Below are positions 1 through 5,397 of a stretch of DNA of 5,397 bases, piece by piece. The first letter of the stretch is position 1, and the number at the start of each line of letters is the position of its first letter. The position numbers and the translations under genes were made by a program. The stretch is from an uncultured Collinsella sp. (GTDB taxonomy: Bacteria > Actinomycetota > Coriobacteriia > Coriobacteriales > Coriobacteriaceae): the NCBI GenBank assembly GCA_902495955.1, contig CABUZE010000068.1, positions 1 through 5,397 of the forward strand, read 5' to 3'. The notes beneath the pieces were generated by a model. That model was not told the origin of the DNA. It worked only from the letters and a program-made list of their open reading frames with translations, and did not search any database.

Positions 1-7
1 CGCACGG

Positions 8-1450
8 TTAATGCACGAGGCGGTAGAAATTCATCGATGCCGCACCCTCGGCGTGCAGCTCCATCGCCGGAACCGCCGGCGAATAGGTACGGCTCGTAAG
101 TGCCGCCTCGCCGCCATTTGCAAAAATCTCGACCATCGTAGTGTCCGAAAGCACGCGCAGGTCGCGAAGCTCGCTGAGCTCGATCGACCTCTGGTCGCGC
201 CCATAGCCTTCGTCACCCATGTCGAGGGTAAGCATCCCGTCTGCATAGCGCACAAAGACACCCTTGCGGATTTCGAGCTCGATCACCTGGGCGCCCTCAC
301 AGGAAACCACAAGATCAAACAGGCGGCCCGGCTCCTCAACGGTTTCACCGCCTGTCGCGCAAACGCAGTCGCCGCGCATCCTCTCAATCTCGTGCACCGG
401 CTGCTGACAGAGCTTACCATCGCGCATGCTCAGTTTTCTCGGCACCGTCAACGCGCACTGCCACCCGCGTGCCACCGTCGGGCTTTTTGCCGTCGCATCG
501 GGGCAACCCGACCACCCGATCATCAAACGTCGACCCGCAGCATCCTCAAAGGACTGCGGGGCATAGAAATCAAAACCGGCATCAACCATCGGAGGCATGC
601 CCTGGCCGACGATCTTAAAGCTCGGCGCCCCCCAATCGGCCTCGATGGAGAACCACACGCACTGATGCGGATTGCGGTAACGCCAGCCATCGGCGGGCAC
701 GCCCTGCGGACAGCAAACGAGAATAAGCTCGCCATCGAGCTCAAACAGATCAGGACACTCCCACATAAAGCCAAACTTCTCGCCCAGCTCAATGCGCGTC
801 GCATAGCCCCAGTCCTCTAGATCACGCGAGGTATAGACAAGCACGCAGCCGCGGTCGTCTTTCGTACGAGCGCCGAGAACCATGTAGTAGATACTGTCGT
901 GTTCAAGGATCTTGGGGTCGCGCACGTGCGTACCGATATCGTCGGGGTAATCGACCGGCCCAATAGCTATGCGCTTCTCGCCCAATTCGTCGGGATTCTC
1001 GGCAACCATATGAATCTGGTTTTGCTCACGGCCCGTCAACACGTAGTCGTAATCATCGCGGTCAAAATGCTTAACGTTGCCGGTATAGAAGTAGTGAATC
1101 TTGCCATCACGTACAAAGGCAGAACCAGAATACGCTCCACTCGAATCCAAATCGGAATCGGGGAACAGCACAGGGCCGCGATTCTCGTACGTCACAAAAT
1201 CCTTTGTCGTCAGATGGTTCCAAAGCACTGGACCGCCATGTGCAGCGTCGAACGGATCGTATTGATGATAGATGTGATATGTATCACCAATCTGCACCAA
1301 ACCGTTGGGGTCGTTGAGCCAGCCAAGCTCAGGCTCCACATGGAACAAAAGCCTATCGGGGTCGGACGCGATGCGACCCGCCGTCTCATCCTGTCCGGCA
1401 CGCCACTGCTCATAGTCCGCGCGTGTCACCTTGTTTTTTTGATTAAACAT
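8..1450 (-). CDS. scrB: Sucrose-6-phosphate hydrolase (GH32 beta-fructofuranosidase)
   Basis: Cytoplasmic GH32 enzyme expected to hydrolyse sucrose-6-phosphate, delivered by the PTS permease encoded just upstream, to glucose-6-phosphate and fructose. With the ATG at 1450 as residue 1 (480 aa, normal for the family), the hallmark motifs are all visible: WLNDPNG with nucleophile Asp47, RDP with transition-state-stabilising Asp178, and WECPDLF with acid/base Glu231. FYAPQSF and MIGW follow, and the C-terminal beta-sandwich carries VEIFANGGEAALTSR near residue 440. No signal peptide is visible. The frame is open to a GTG at 1492, but AGAAGG at 1459-1464 sits 8 nt before the ATG at 1450, so that start is preferred; the ATG at 1456 has a spacing of only 2 nt. 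The gene is last of three on this strand, 100 nt after the permease stop, and ends in TAA 7 nt before the window edge. The preference for phosphorylated sucrose is inferred from the PTS neighbour; the GH32 family assignment is secure. Confidence 0.93.
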   Translation of the reverse strand: MFNQKNKVTRADYEQWRAGQDETAGRIASDPDRLLFHVEPELGWLNDPNGLVQIGDTYHIYHQYDPFDAAHGGPVLWNHLTTKDFVTYENRGPVLFPDSDLDSSGAYSGSAFVRDGKIHYFYTGNVKHFDRDDYDYVLTGREQNQIHMVAENPDELGEKRIAIGPVDYPDDIGTHVRDPKILEHDSIYYMVLGARTKDDRGCVLVYTSRDLEDWGYATRIELGEKFGFMWECPDLFELDGELILVCCPQGVPADGWRYRNPHQCVWFSIEADWGAPSFKIVGQGMPPMVDAGFDFYAPQSFEDAAGRRLMIGWSGCPDATAKSPTVARGWQCALTVPRKLSMRDGKLCQQPVHEIERMRGDCVCATGGETVEEPGRLFDLVVSCEGAQVIELEIRKGVFVRYADGMLTLDMGDEGYGRDQRSIELSELRDLRVLSDTTMVEIFANGGEAALTSRTYSPAVPAMELHAEGAASMNFYRLVH

Positions 1451-1458
1451 CGCCATGA

Positions 1459-1464
1459 CCTTCT
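1459..1464 (-). promoter_or_regulatory. Ribosome binding site deciding the scrB start
   Basis: AGAAGG on the minus strand ends 8 nt before the ATG at 1450 and only 2 nt before the ATG at 1456. A second purine-rich stretch, GAGGAAGGG (about 1505-1513), lies 12 nt before the GTG at 1492 but is mostly buried in the predicted 1473-1511 hairpin, so the shorter protein is favoured. Confidence 0.6.
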
Positions 1465-1472
1465 CGTCTATA

Positions 1473-1511
1473 GGAAAGGACGCTCGACTCACACGAGCCG
1501 AACGCCCTTCC
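1473..1511 (-). other. Imperfect RNA hairpin between the PTS gene and scrB
   Basis: On the minus-strand transcript, GGAAGGG (1511-1505) can pair with CCUUUCC (1479-1473) through six Watson-Crick pairs and one G-U. Inside it, GCUCG (1498-1494) pairs with CGAGC (1486-1482) around a 7-nt loop. A 6-by-2 nt internal loop separates the two stems. The G-U pair becomes an A-C mismatch on the opposite strand, so the fold favours the mRNA sense. No U-run follows, so it is not a normal intrinsic terminator. It leaves the scrB ribosome binding site (1459-1464) free and could be an mRNA-stability or processing element. Pairing was found by eye, with no energy calculation. Confidence 0.4.
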
Positions 1512-1550
1512 TCAAATGGACTTATCCTCAGATTACGCTGAACGGCTCAA

Positions 1551-3002
1551 TTAGAAGCTGACATCGAAGCCAGCGCCAGCGCCCTCTTCATCGGTGGTCG
1601 GAACGCCCTTTGCCTTGTTGTAGGCAAAGATCAAGACGATCGGCACGATAAAGGCGATGAGATTGCCAGCCACATACCACACGAGGGTCTCGGGCGTGAC
1701 GATGAGCAGGCCAAGCACGCCGGTCAGACCCTGACCGATGGCGCGCACCTCAAAGAGCTTCACGAAGGCACCGCCGCAGCCTGCACCGATGCAAGCGCAG
1801 AGGAACGGAATGATCGAGTAGCGCATGTTTGCAGCAAAGATTGCGGGCTCGGAGATTCCGACCAGCGTCGGGATAAAGGACGACATGCAGATGTTGCGCT
1901 CTTTGGAATGCTTCTTATGAATGAGGTACATGCCGATGGCGCCGCCGCCCTGGGCGATGATGGAAACCGACCAGATGGCCTGGATGTAGTTGAAGCCAGT
2001 CGTGGCGACGAGGTTTGCCTCGATACCCTGGATGAACTGATGCGTACCGGTAACGACAAGCGGCTGCAGGAACGCGGCGAAGACAAAGGCACCAAAGACG
2101 CCCATCCTGTTGTACAGGATATCGATTACGCCGCCGAGGACGTCGCCGATCAGGTTGCCGAGCGGGCCGAACACGGTGAACAGGGCGACGTTAGCAAGAA
2201 TCAGGGTAACGGTCGGGACAAAGACGAACGAGACGACCTCGGGGATGTACTTCTGGGCAATCTTCTCGACCTTGGCCATAAACCAGGCAGTCAGGATTGC
2301 GGGGAACACACCGCCCTGGAAAGCAACCATGGGAATGGAGAGCGGACCAAAGTTCCAGTACTCAGCACCCGTCGGATCCATAACGAACGTGTTGCGGTTC
2401 ATAAGGCTCGGGTGAACCATGACGATACCGACGAGGATGCCCAGAATCGGGTTACCGCCAAAACGCTTCACCGCGCTGTACATAACCAGGACAGGCAGGT
2501 AGTCGAAAGTGGTGGCAATAATGGCAAAGAAGCTTGCGAGGTTCTTGAGGAACTCGCTGTGGTCGGCAAGGCTGCCCTCCATGCCAAAGAGGCCGTTGGC
2601 AACGATCAGCGACTTAAGGCCGATGATGATAGCAGCGCCGACAAAAGCGGGAATGATGGGGATAAAGATATCCGAGAATACCTTGAGGACCGAGAAGAAC
2701 TTGCCCTTCTTGTCCGCCTCGGCGCCCTTGACCTCGGAAGCGCTGATCTCCTTAACGCCCGTCAGAGCCATAAACTCGTCGTAGACCTTGTTGACGGTAC
2801 CGGTACCGAAGATGATCATGAGCTGGCCGCTGTTGTACAGCACGCCCTTGACGCCATCGATGTTCTCGAGCTCGGCCTTGTTGTACTTGCTCGTATCCTT
2901 GAGCACCAGACGCAGACGCGTAACGCAATGCGTGGCGCCCTCGATGTTCTCCAGACCGCCGACGTTATCGACGACTTGCTGAGACACTGCTTTGTAGTCC
3001 AT
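1551..3002 (-). CDS. scrA: PTS sucrose-type EIIBC permease
   Basis: Inner-membrane phosphotransferase permease of the glucose-sucrose superfamily, predicted to import and 6-phosphorylate sucrose or a closely related sugar. With the ATG at 3002 as residue 1 it has 483 aa, usual for a fused EIIB-EIIC. The EIIB domain (about 1-80) has the phosphorylated cysteine, Cys26, in ATHCVTRLR. A charged linker (about 90-100) precedes the multi-spanning EIIC domain, which begins at the hydrophobic FIPIIPAFVGAAIIIG. EIIC landmarks are VMVHPS (His197), TGTHQ (His321) and GISEPAIF (Glu385). No EIIA domain is fused, so a separate EIIA-Glc-like protein must supply the phosphate. An in-frame ATG at 3014 would add four residues, but its only purine-rich upstream stretch directly abuts it, whereas GGAGAGG at 3006-3012 serves the ATG at 3002. 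The gene starts 45 nt after the upstream GH32 stop and probably shares its transcript. Sucrose specificity is inferred from sequence style and the adjacent scrB; other fructose-containing disaccharides are possible. Confidence 0.9.
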   Translation of the reverse strand: MDYKAVSQQVVDNVGGLENIEGATHCVTRLRLVLKDTSKYNKAELENIDGVKGVLYNSGQLMIIFGTGTVNKVYDEFMALTGVKEISASEVKGAEADKKGKFFSVLKVFSDIFIPIIPAFVGAAIIIGLKSLIVANGLFGMEGSLADHSEFLKNLASFFAIIATTFDYLPVLVMYSAVKRFGGNPILGILVGIVMVHPSLMNRNTFVMDPTGAEYWNFGPLSIPMVAFQGGVFPAILTAWFMAKVEKIAQKYIPEVVSFVFVPTVTLILANVALFTVFGPLGNLIGDVLGGVIDILYNRMGVFGAFVFAAFLQPLVVTGTHQFIQGIEANLVATTGFNYIQAIWSVSIIAQGGGAIGMYLIHKKHSKERNICMSSFIPTLVGISEPAIFAANMRYSIIPFLCACIGAGCGGAFVKLFEVRAIGQGLTGVLGLLIVTPETLVWYVAGNLIAFIVPIVLIFAYNKAKGVPTTDEEGAGAGFDVSF

Positions 3003-3005
3003 GTT

Positions 3006-3012
3006 CCTCTCC
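3006..3012 (-). promoter_or_regulatory. Ribosome binding site deciding the EIIBC start
   Basis: GGAGAGG on the minus strand, whose GGAG core ends 6 nt before the ATG at 3002. It overlaps the alternative ATG at 3014 and favours the start that gives an N-terminus of MDYKAV, a usual EIIB beginning. Confidence 0.65.
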
Positions 3013-3047
3013 ATTCCTTTACGAAATCATAAGACGTTTTGATGCCA

Positions 3048-4430
3048 TTACAGAGACGCGATCGTTGCATTTGCGCACTTGAGCGTACCGTCGGTGACCG
3101 TCAGTGCCACACCCTGGCCCTGCTTATTGCAGAAGCGAGCGTTGAGCGCAACATCATCGACAAAGATGGTCGCGATATCGTCGTCAACGACCAGGCGCAC
3201 ATGATGAGTGCCCTCGCCCTTAAAGAACAACGGACGCTCGAGGCCCATGTTGTTGACCTGGAACCACGGATACTGGGGGGCCGCCGTAAACTCGAGCTTG
3301 CCCTCACGCAGGTTGGCGCGGAACTCATAGGCAAGACCGGTCTCGGCGTCCTCGGCGAACTTGACCGAGAAGCCGGCAGCGTTACCGCCGAGCTCAATGT
3401 CGGCATCGAGCAAGTAGGTGGAGCCGGCATCCGCGGCGAGCACCTGCTCGACCTTGCCCGACTCGCAGGAAAGCTCAAAGGTCTCGACTGCCTTAGCCTC
3501 GCCAAAGGCGCCAAGCATGCTGTCGGGGAGCTTGGTGCCGAGCGTTCCGTCGGCACGCTGAACGATCTCGAGGGGCATAAAGGTGCCACCCCATAGGTAA
3601 GAGCTGGGGTCGCCGCCCTCGTCACGCGTAGGAACCCAACCAAAGAGAACGCGACGCTCGCCATCGAATGCGGTGCGAGCGGCATAGTACGCGCGGCCAT
3701 CGAATGAATCGTCAGCAGGAGTGATCCAAGGACCGTTGATGGAGCGAGACATGCGGTAACGGGTCTTGTTGCCATCACTGTACTCGGAGAACACCAGATA
3801 CCACCAGTCGCCCATCTTAAAGAGATCAGGCATCTCGAACATGGTGTAAAGGCCCGGATTCCACCAGTCGCCCTGGAACTCCCAGGTATCCAGGTCCTTG
3901 GAGGTGAACTTGACCAGACGCCCGGTCATCAGACGCTTGTCCTCGCCCACGCGCGTGCCGAGGATGAGCATGTACTCTTCGTTCTCCTCATCCCAAAGCA
4001 CAAAGGGATCGCGCCAGTTGCGGTCATCGTAACCTTCCTGGGGCGGAAGCAGCGTCTCGGCGATGTTCTTCTCCCACTTGACGGCGTCGTCACTCGTTGC
4101 GTGAAGAAGAACCTGCTTCATCAAGCGTGCGCGGACCTTATCGCGATTGCAACCAGTGTAGAGCGCATGGTACTTGTCGCCCACCTTAAACACCGTGCCG
4201 GCATAAACATACTGGTCGACTTCCTCGTCGCCGCCACGCTCAAGGCTCTCGCCAAAGTCCTTGTAGTTGACGAAATCCTTGGTCGTCGCGAGTGCCCAGC
4301 CAAACGGCTCTCCGAAAGGACCGGGGTTTCGCGTGTCACGCTGGTGATAGAGATAGAACGTGCCGTCCTCGCCGTACGGCATGATGTCGCCTACCCAAAT
4401 TCCCTCAGGCTGGTAATACACCTTGTGCAT
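3048..4430 (-). CDS. Atypical GH32-like beta-fructosidase
   Basis: Predicted cytoplasmic five-bladed beta-propeller glycosidase of the GH32 clan, 460 aa from the ATG at 4430. The likely catalytic triad is Asp15 in WVGDIMP (in place of WMNDPNG), Asp141 in NWRDPF, and Glu199 in MFEMPDLF (in place of the usual ECPDLF). Other GH32-like features are FYLYHQRD near residue 26, TTKDFVNY near 39, LFGWVPTRDE near 262, and a C-terminal beta-sandwich (about 320-460) with IATIFVDDVALNARF. No signal peptide or membrane segment is visible. The frame extends to a GTG at 4448, but GGAAGGAAG at 4437-4445 lies 6 nt before the ATG at 4430 and the GTG lies upstream of that site, so the ATG is preferred. It is the first gene behind the operator-bearing promoter and is followed after 45 nt by the PTS gene. 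A role on a fructose-containing sugar or its phosphate is inferred from family and context. The substrate cannot be read from sequence, and it need not duplicate ScrB. Confidence 0.8.
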   Translation of the reverse strand: MHKVYYQPEGIWVGDIMPYGEDGTFYLYHQRDTRNPGPFGEPFGWALATTKDFVNYKDFGESLERGGDEEVDQYVYAGTVFKVGDKYHALYTGCNRDKVRARLMKQVLLHATSDDAVKWEKNIAETLLPPQEGYDDRNWRDPFVLWDEENEEYMLILGTRVGEDKRLMTGRLVKFTSKDLDTWEFQGDWWNPGLYTMFEMPDLFKMGDWWYLVFSEYSDGNKTRYRMSRSINGPWITPADDSFDGRAYYAARTAFDGERRVLFGWVPTRDEGGDPSSYLWGGTFMPLEIVQRADGTLGTKLPDSMLGAFGEAKAVETFELSCESGKVEQVLAADAGSTYLLDADIELGGNAAGFSVKFAEDAETGLAYEFRANLREGKLEFTAAPQYPWFQVNNMGLERPLFFKGEGTHHVRLVVDDDIATIFVDDVALNARFCNKQGQGVALTVTDGTLKCANATIASL

Positions 4431-4436
4431 CCGAGA

Positions 4437-4445
4437 CTTCCTTCC
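4437..4445 (-). promoter_or_regulatory. Ribosome binding site deciding the GH32-like start
   Basis: GGAAGGAAG on the minus strand ends 6 nt before the ATG at 4430. It lies downstream of the alternative in-frame GTG at 4448, so it can only serve the ATG and argues against the longer reading. Confidence 0.75.
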
Positions 4446-4472
4446 CACGTGATACTAACTCGGTACAACTGC

Positions 4473-4501
4473 AAGATATGTCAATCGTTTTCATATGTCA
4501 A
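4473..4501 (-). promoter_or_regulatory. Sigma70-type promoter of the GH32-PTS-scrB operon
   Basis: On the minus strand a perfect -35 hexamer TTGACA (4501-4496) is separated by exactly 17 nt from a -10-like TATCTT (4478-4473, 4 of 6 matches to TATAAT). Transcription would start near 4466, leaving a leader of about 35 nt before the ATG at 4430. The -35 lies inside one operator-like repeat and the spacer holds the other, a layout expected for repression by blocking RNA polymerase. Confidence 0.65.
4476..4493 (+). promoter_or_regulatory. Operator-like repeat, copy 1
   Basis: ATATGTCAATCGTTTTCA, an imperfect dyad around a central CG, as is usual for LacI-family operators. It lies in the spacer and touches the -10 of the promoter. 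It matches copy 2 at 17 of 18 positions and abuts it head to tail. The local LacI-type protein is the probable ligand by inference. Confidence 0.6.
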
Positions 4502-4510
4502 ACGTTTTCA
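4493..4510 (+). promoter_or_regulatory. Operator-like repeat, copy 2
   Basis: ATATGTCAAACGTTTTCA, with a perfect AAACGTTT core. It covers the -35 hexamer. Its first base is shared with the last base of copy 1, giving a 17-bp centre-to-centre spacing. Confidence 0.65.
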
Positions 4511-4541
4511 CACTAATACGTCTTTTCGCAGTTCCAGTCGT

Positions 4542-4573
4542 CGGCAAACGGTTGACATATGGCGGCGAACGGT
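4542..4573. repeat. Short direct repeat CGGCRAACGGT
   Basis: CGGCAAACGGT at 4542-4552 recurs as CGGCGAACGGT at 4563-4573, with one mismatch and a 21-bp offset, about two helical turns. The first copy overlaps operator copy 3, so the second may be a degenerate extra half-site. It is short enough to be chance. Confidence 0.3.
4543..4560 (-). promoter_or_regulatory. Operator-like repeat, copy 3 (inverted, upstream)
   Basis: Read on the minus strand this is ATATGTCAACCGTTTGCC. It shares ATATGTCAANCGTTT with copies 1 and 2 but lies in the opposite orientation, 46 bp upstream of copy 2 (centre to centre) and about 80 bp upstream of the predicted transcription start. It may be an auxiliary site for DNA looping. 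Confidence 0.5.
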
Positions 4574-4613
4574 CATCAGAGGCGTTTGAGGAATTCTTTT
4601 GGCACGGGATGAA

Positions 4614-5397
4614 CTACGCGGTTTTGCCCTCAATGAGTTCAACGGGGAGCTTGGTATTCGATTCGGGCTTTTCACCGTTAACAAGAGCGATGATGGATTG
4701 CGCCGCGAGCTCTCCGATGCGATCGATATCTTGACGAACGGTTGTTAAGTCAGGCATAAACGTCATAGTGCGGCGGGCGCCATCCGCGCCCACGACCTTA
4801 ATATCGTCCGGAGCGCTCAAGCCGCGCCGCTTCATCACGTTGAGGCAGATGGCCGCCATCGTGTCGTCTCCCGCAAAGATGCCGTCAATATCGGGGTTCT
4901 CATCGAGGATCTTCGCAACGACCGCGCTCTTTTCGTCGTCGGACTTAACGAACTCGACCTCACGGACAAGCGCGGGCAAACCGGCCTGCTCCACAACATC
5001 GTGGTAGGCATCGGTACGCTTATTGGCAGGCATACGCATGCGGCTATTGTTGCGCAGGCACAAGATGCGCGAACACCCGTCATCGATCAGGCGACGCGTG
5101 GCAAGTTCGCCGATGCCATAGCTGTCGCTCGCAATCTGAACAGAGGTCTCGCCAAGGTCGCAGTCGATACCAACCAGACTCTAGCCCATCTCGGCATACG
5201 CCTCGGCACCGATATTAAGCGAGTTGACGATGACGCCATCAACCATATTGCGCCGAAGCATATCGATATAAGAACGCTCAAGATCAGGTCGATTAGCGCT
5301 ATTGCACAGCAACATCTTAAAACCGTTTTCGGCCAGGGTACGCTCAACGGCTTGGACCGCTTGGGCATGAAACGGGCTGCTGACATAGGGGACGATC
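4614..5397 (-). pseudogene. LacI/GalR-family regulator, partial, interrupted by an amber codon
   Basis: Effector-binding part of a LacI/GalR-family transcription regulator, running off the window at its 5' end. Reading from 5396 downward gives 260 codons plus the TAG stop at 4614-4616. The visible protein opens with IVPYVSSPFHAQAV, the usual start of the periplasmic-binding-protein-like core, so only the N-terminal helix-turn-helix and hinge (about 60 residues in this family) are missing. Later landmarks are MVDGVIVNS, SLVGIDCDLGE, DGIFAGDDTMAAICL, DIKVVGADGARR and TTVRQDIDRIGELAAQ. Codon 72 of the visible frame (5181-5183) is TAG, between AYAEMG and SLVGID. The frame is the same on both sides, so this is a point nonsense change (for example from AAG or CAG), not a frameshift. 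The truncated product would keep the DNA-binding domain but lose most of the sugar-binding core. A recent pseudogene or a sequence error is likely. Its position directly before the operator-bearing promoter makes it the presumed local repressor. Confidence 0.75.

Noticed and set aside
11..820. A 269-codon open frame on the plus strand opposite scrB
   Set aside because: It overlaps the canonical GH32 gene on the other strand and has no family motifs; such long shadows are common where GC-rich third positions remove stops.
1908..3032. A 374-codon open frame on the plus strand opposite the PTS gene
   Set aside because: It lies antisense to a clearly conserved EIIBC gene, has a very Asp/Glu/Arg-rich composition typical of a reverse-frame shadow, and shows no recognisable domain.
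3015..3047. A further operator-like site (ATCAAAACGTCTT) between the GH32-like and PTS genes
   Set aside because: It shares only a short AAACGT core with the repeats and lacks the TGTCAA half, so chance similarity is likely.
3039..3596. A 185-codon open frame on the plus strand opposite the atypical GH32 gene
   Set aside because: Antisense shadow of a conserved coding region, with no motif support.
4552..4557. Plus-strand TTGACA as a divergent promoter
   Set aside because: No acceptable -10 follows at 16-18 nt, and there is no plus-strand gene for it; the hexamer is part of operator copy 3.
4560..4613. Intrinsic terminator after the regulator gene
   Set aside because: No GC-rich stem followed by a U-run was found on the minus strand; the repeated CCGTTYGCCG elements are direct, not inverted.
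5181..5183. Programmed read-through or amber recoding of the regulator's TAG
   Set aside because: Nothing visible supports it: no recoding structure was noticed, and normal genes here also end in TAG or TAA. A point mutation or sequence error is simpler.
5087..5386. A 99-codon minus-strand open frame inside the regulator region
   Set aside because: It is in a different frame from the LacI-family reading, and its Arg/Ser/Leu/Ala-rich translation resembles no family. The LacI frame explains this stretch, apart from its amber codon.

Overview
The window looks like a carbohydrate-utilisation locus from a moderately GC-rich bacterium. The protein style (a sucrose-type PTS permease, a ScrB-like hydrolase and a LacI regulator) resembles gut Coriobacteriia such as Collinsella. 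That assignment is an impression from reading the proteins, not a search result. All four genes lie on the minus strand, so transcription runs from high to low coordinates.

In transcription order the layout is as follows. (1) 5397-4614 is the C-terminal three quarters of a LacI/GalR-family sugar-responsive regulator; its DNA-binding domain is outside the window, and its frame is broken by an amber codon at 5181-5183. (2) 4613-4431 is a regulatory region of about 180 bp with a good sigma70-type promoter and three copies of an 18-bp operator-like sequence, two in tandem over the promoter and one inverted further upstream. (3) 4430-3048 is an atypical GH32-like beta-propeller glycosidase. (4) 3002-1551 is a sucrose-family PTS EIIBC permease. 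(5) 1450-8 is a canonical GH32 sucrose-6-phosphate hydrolase (ScrB type).

The inferred pathway is that the EIIBC takes up and phosphorylates sucrose or a related fructose-containing sugar, and the ScrB-type enzyme splits the 6-phosphate into glucose-6-phosphate and a free hexose (fructose for sucrose). The first GH32-like enzyme has no signal peptide, so it should act in the cytoplasm, perhaps on a related fructoside or its phosphate. The local LacI-type protein is the obvious candidate to bind the repeated operators. No EIIA domain and no fructokinase are encoded here, so both would have to come from elsewhere.

The points most worth following up are the in-frame stop in the regulator, the three-copy operator arrangement, the altered catalytic-site motifs of the first GH32-like enzyme, and a hairpin in the gap before scrB. 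I saw no RNA gene, insertion sequence, CRISPR array or intrinsic terminator.
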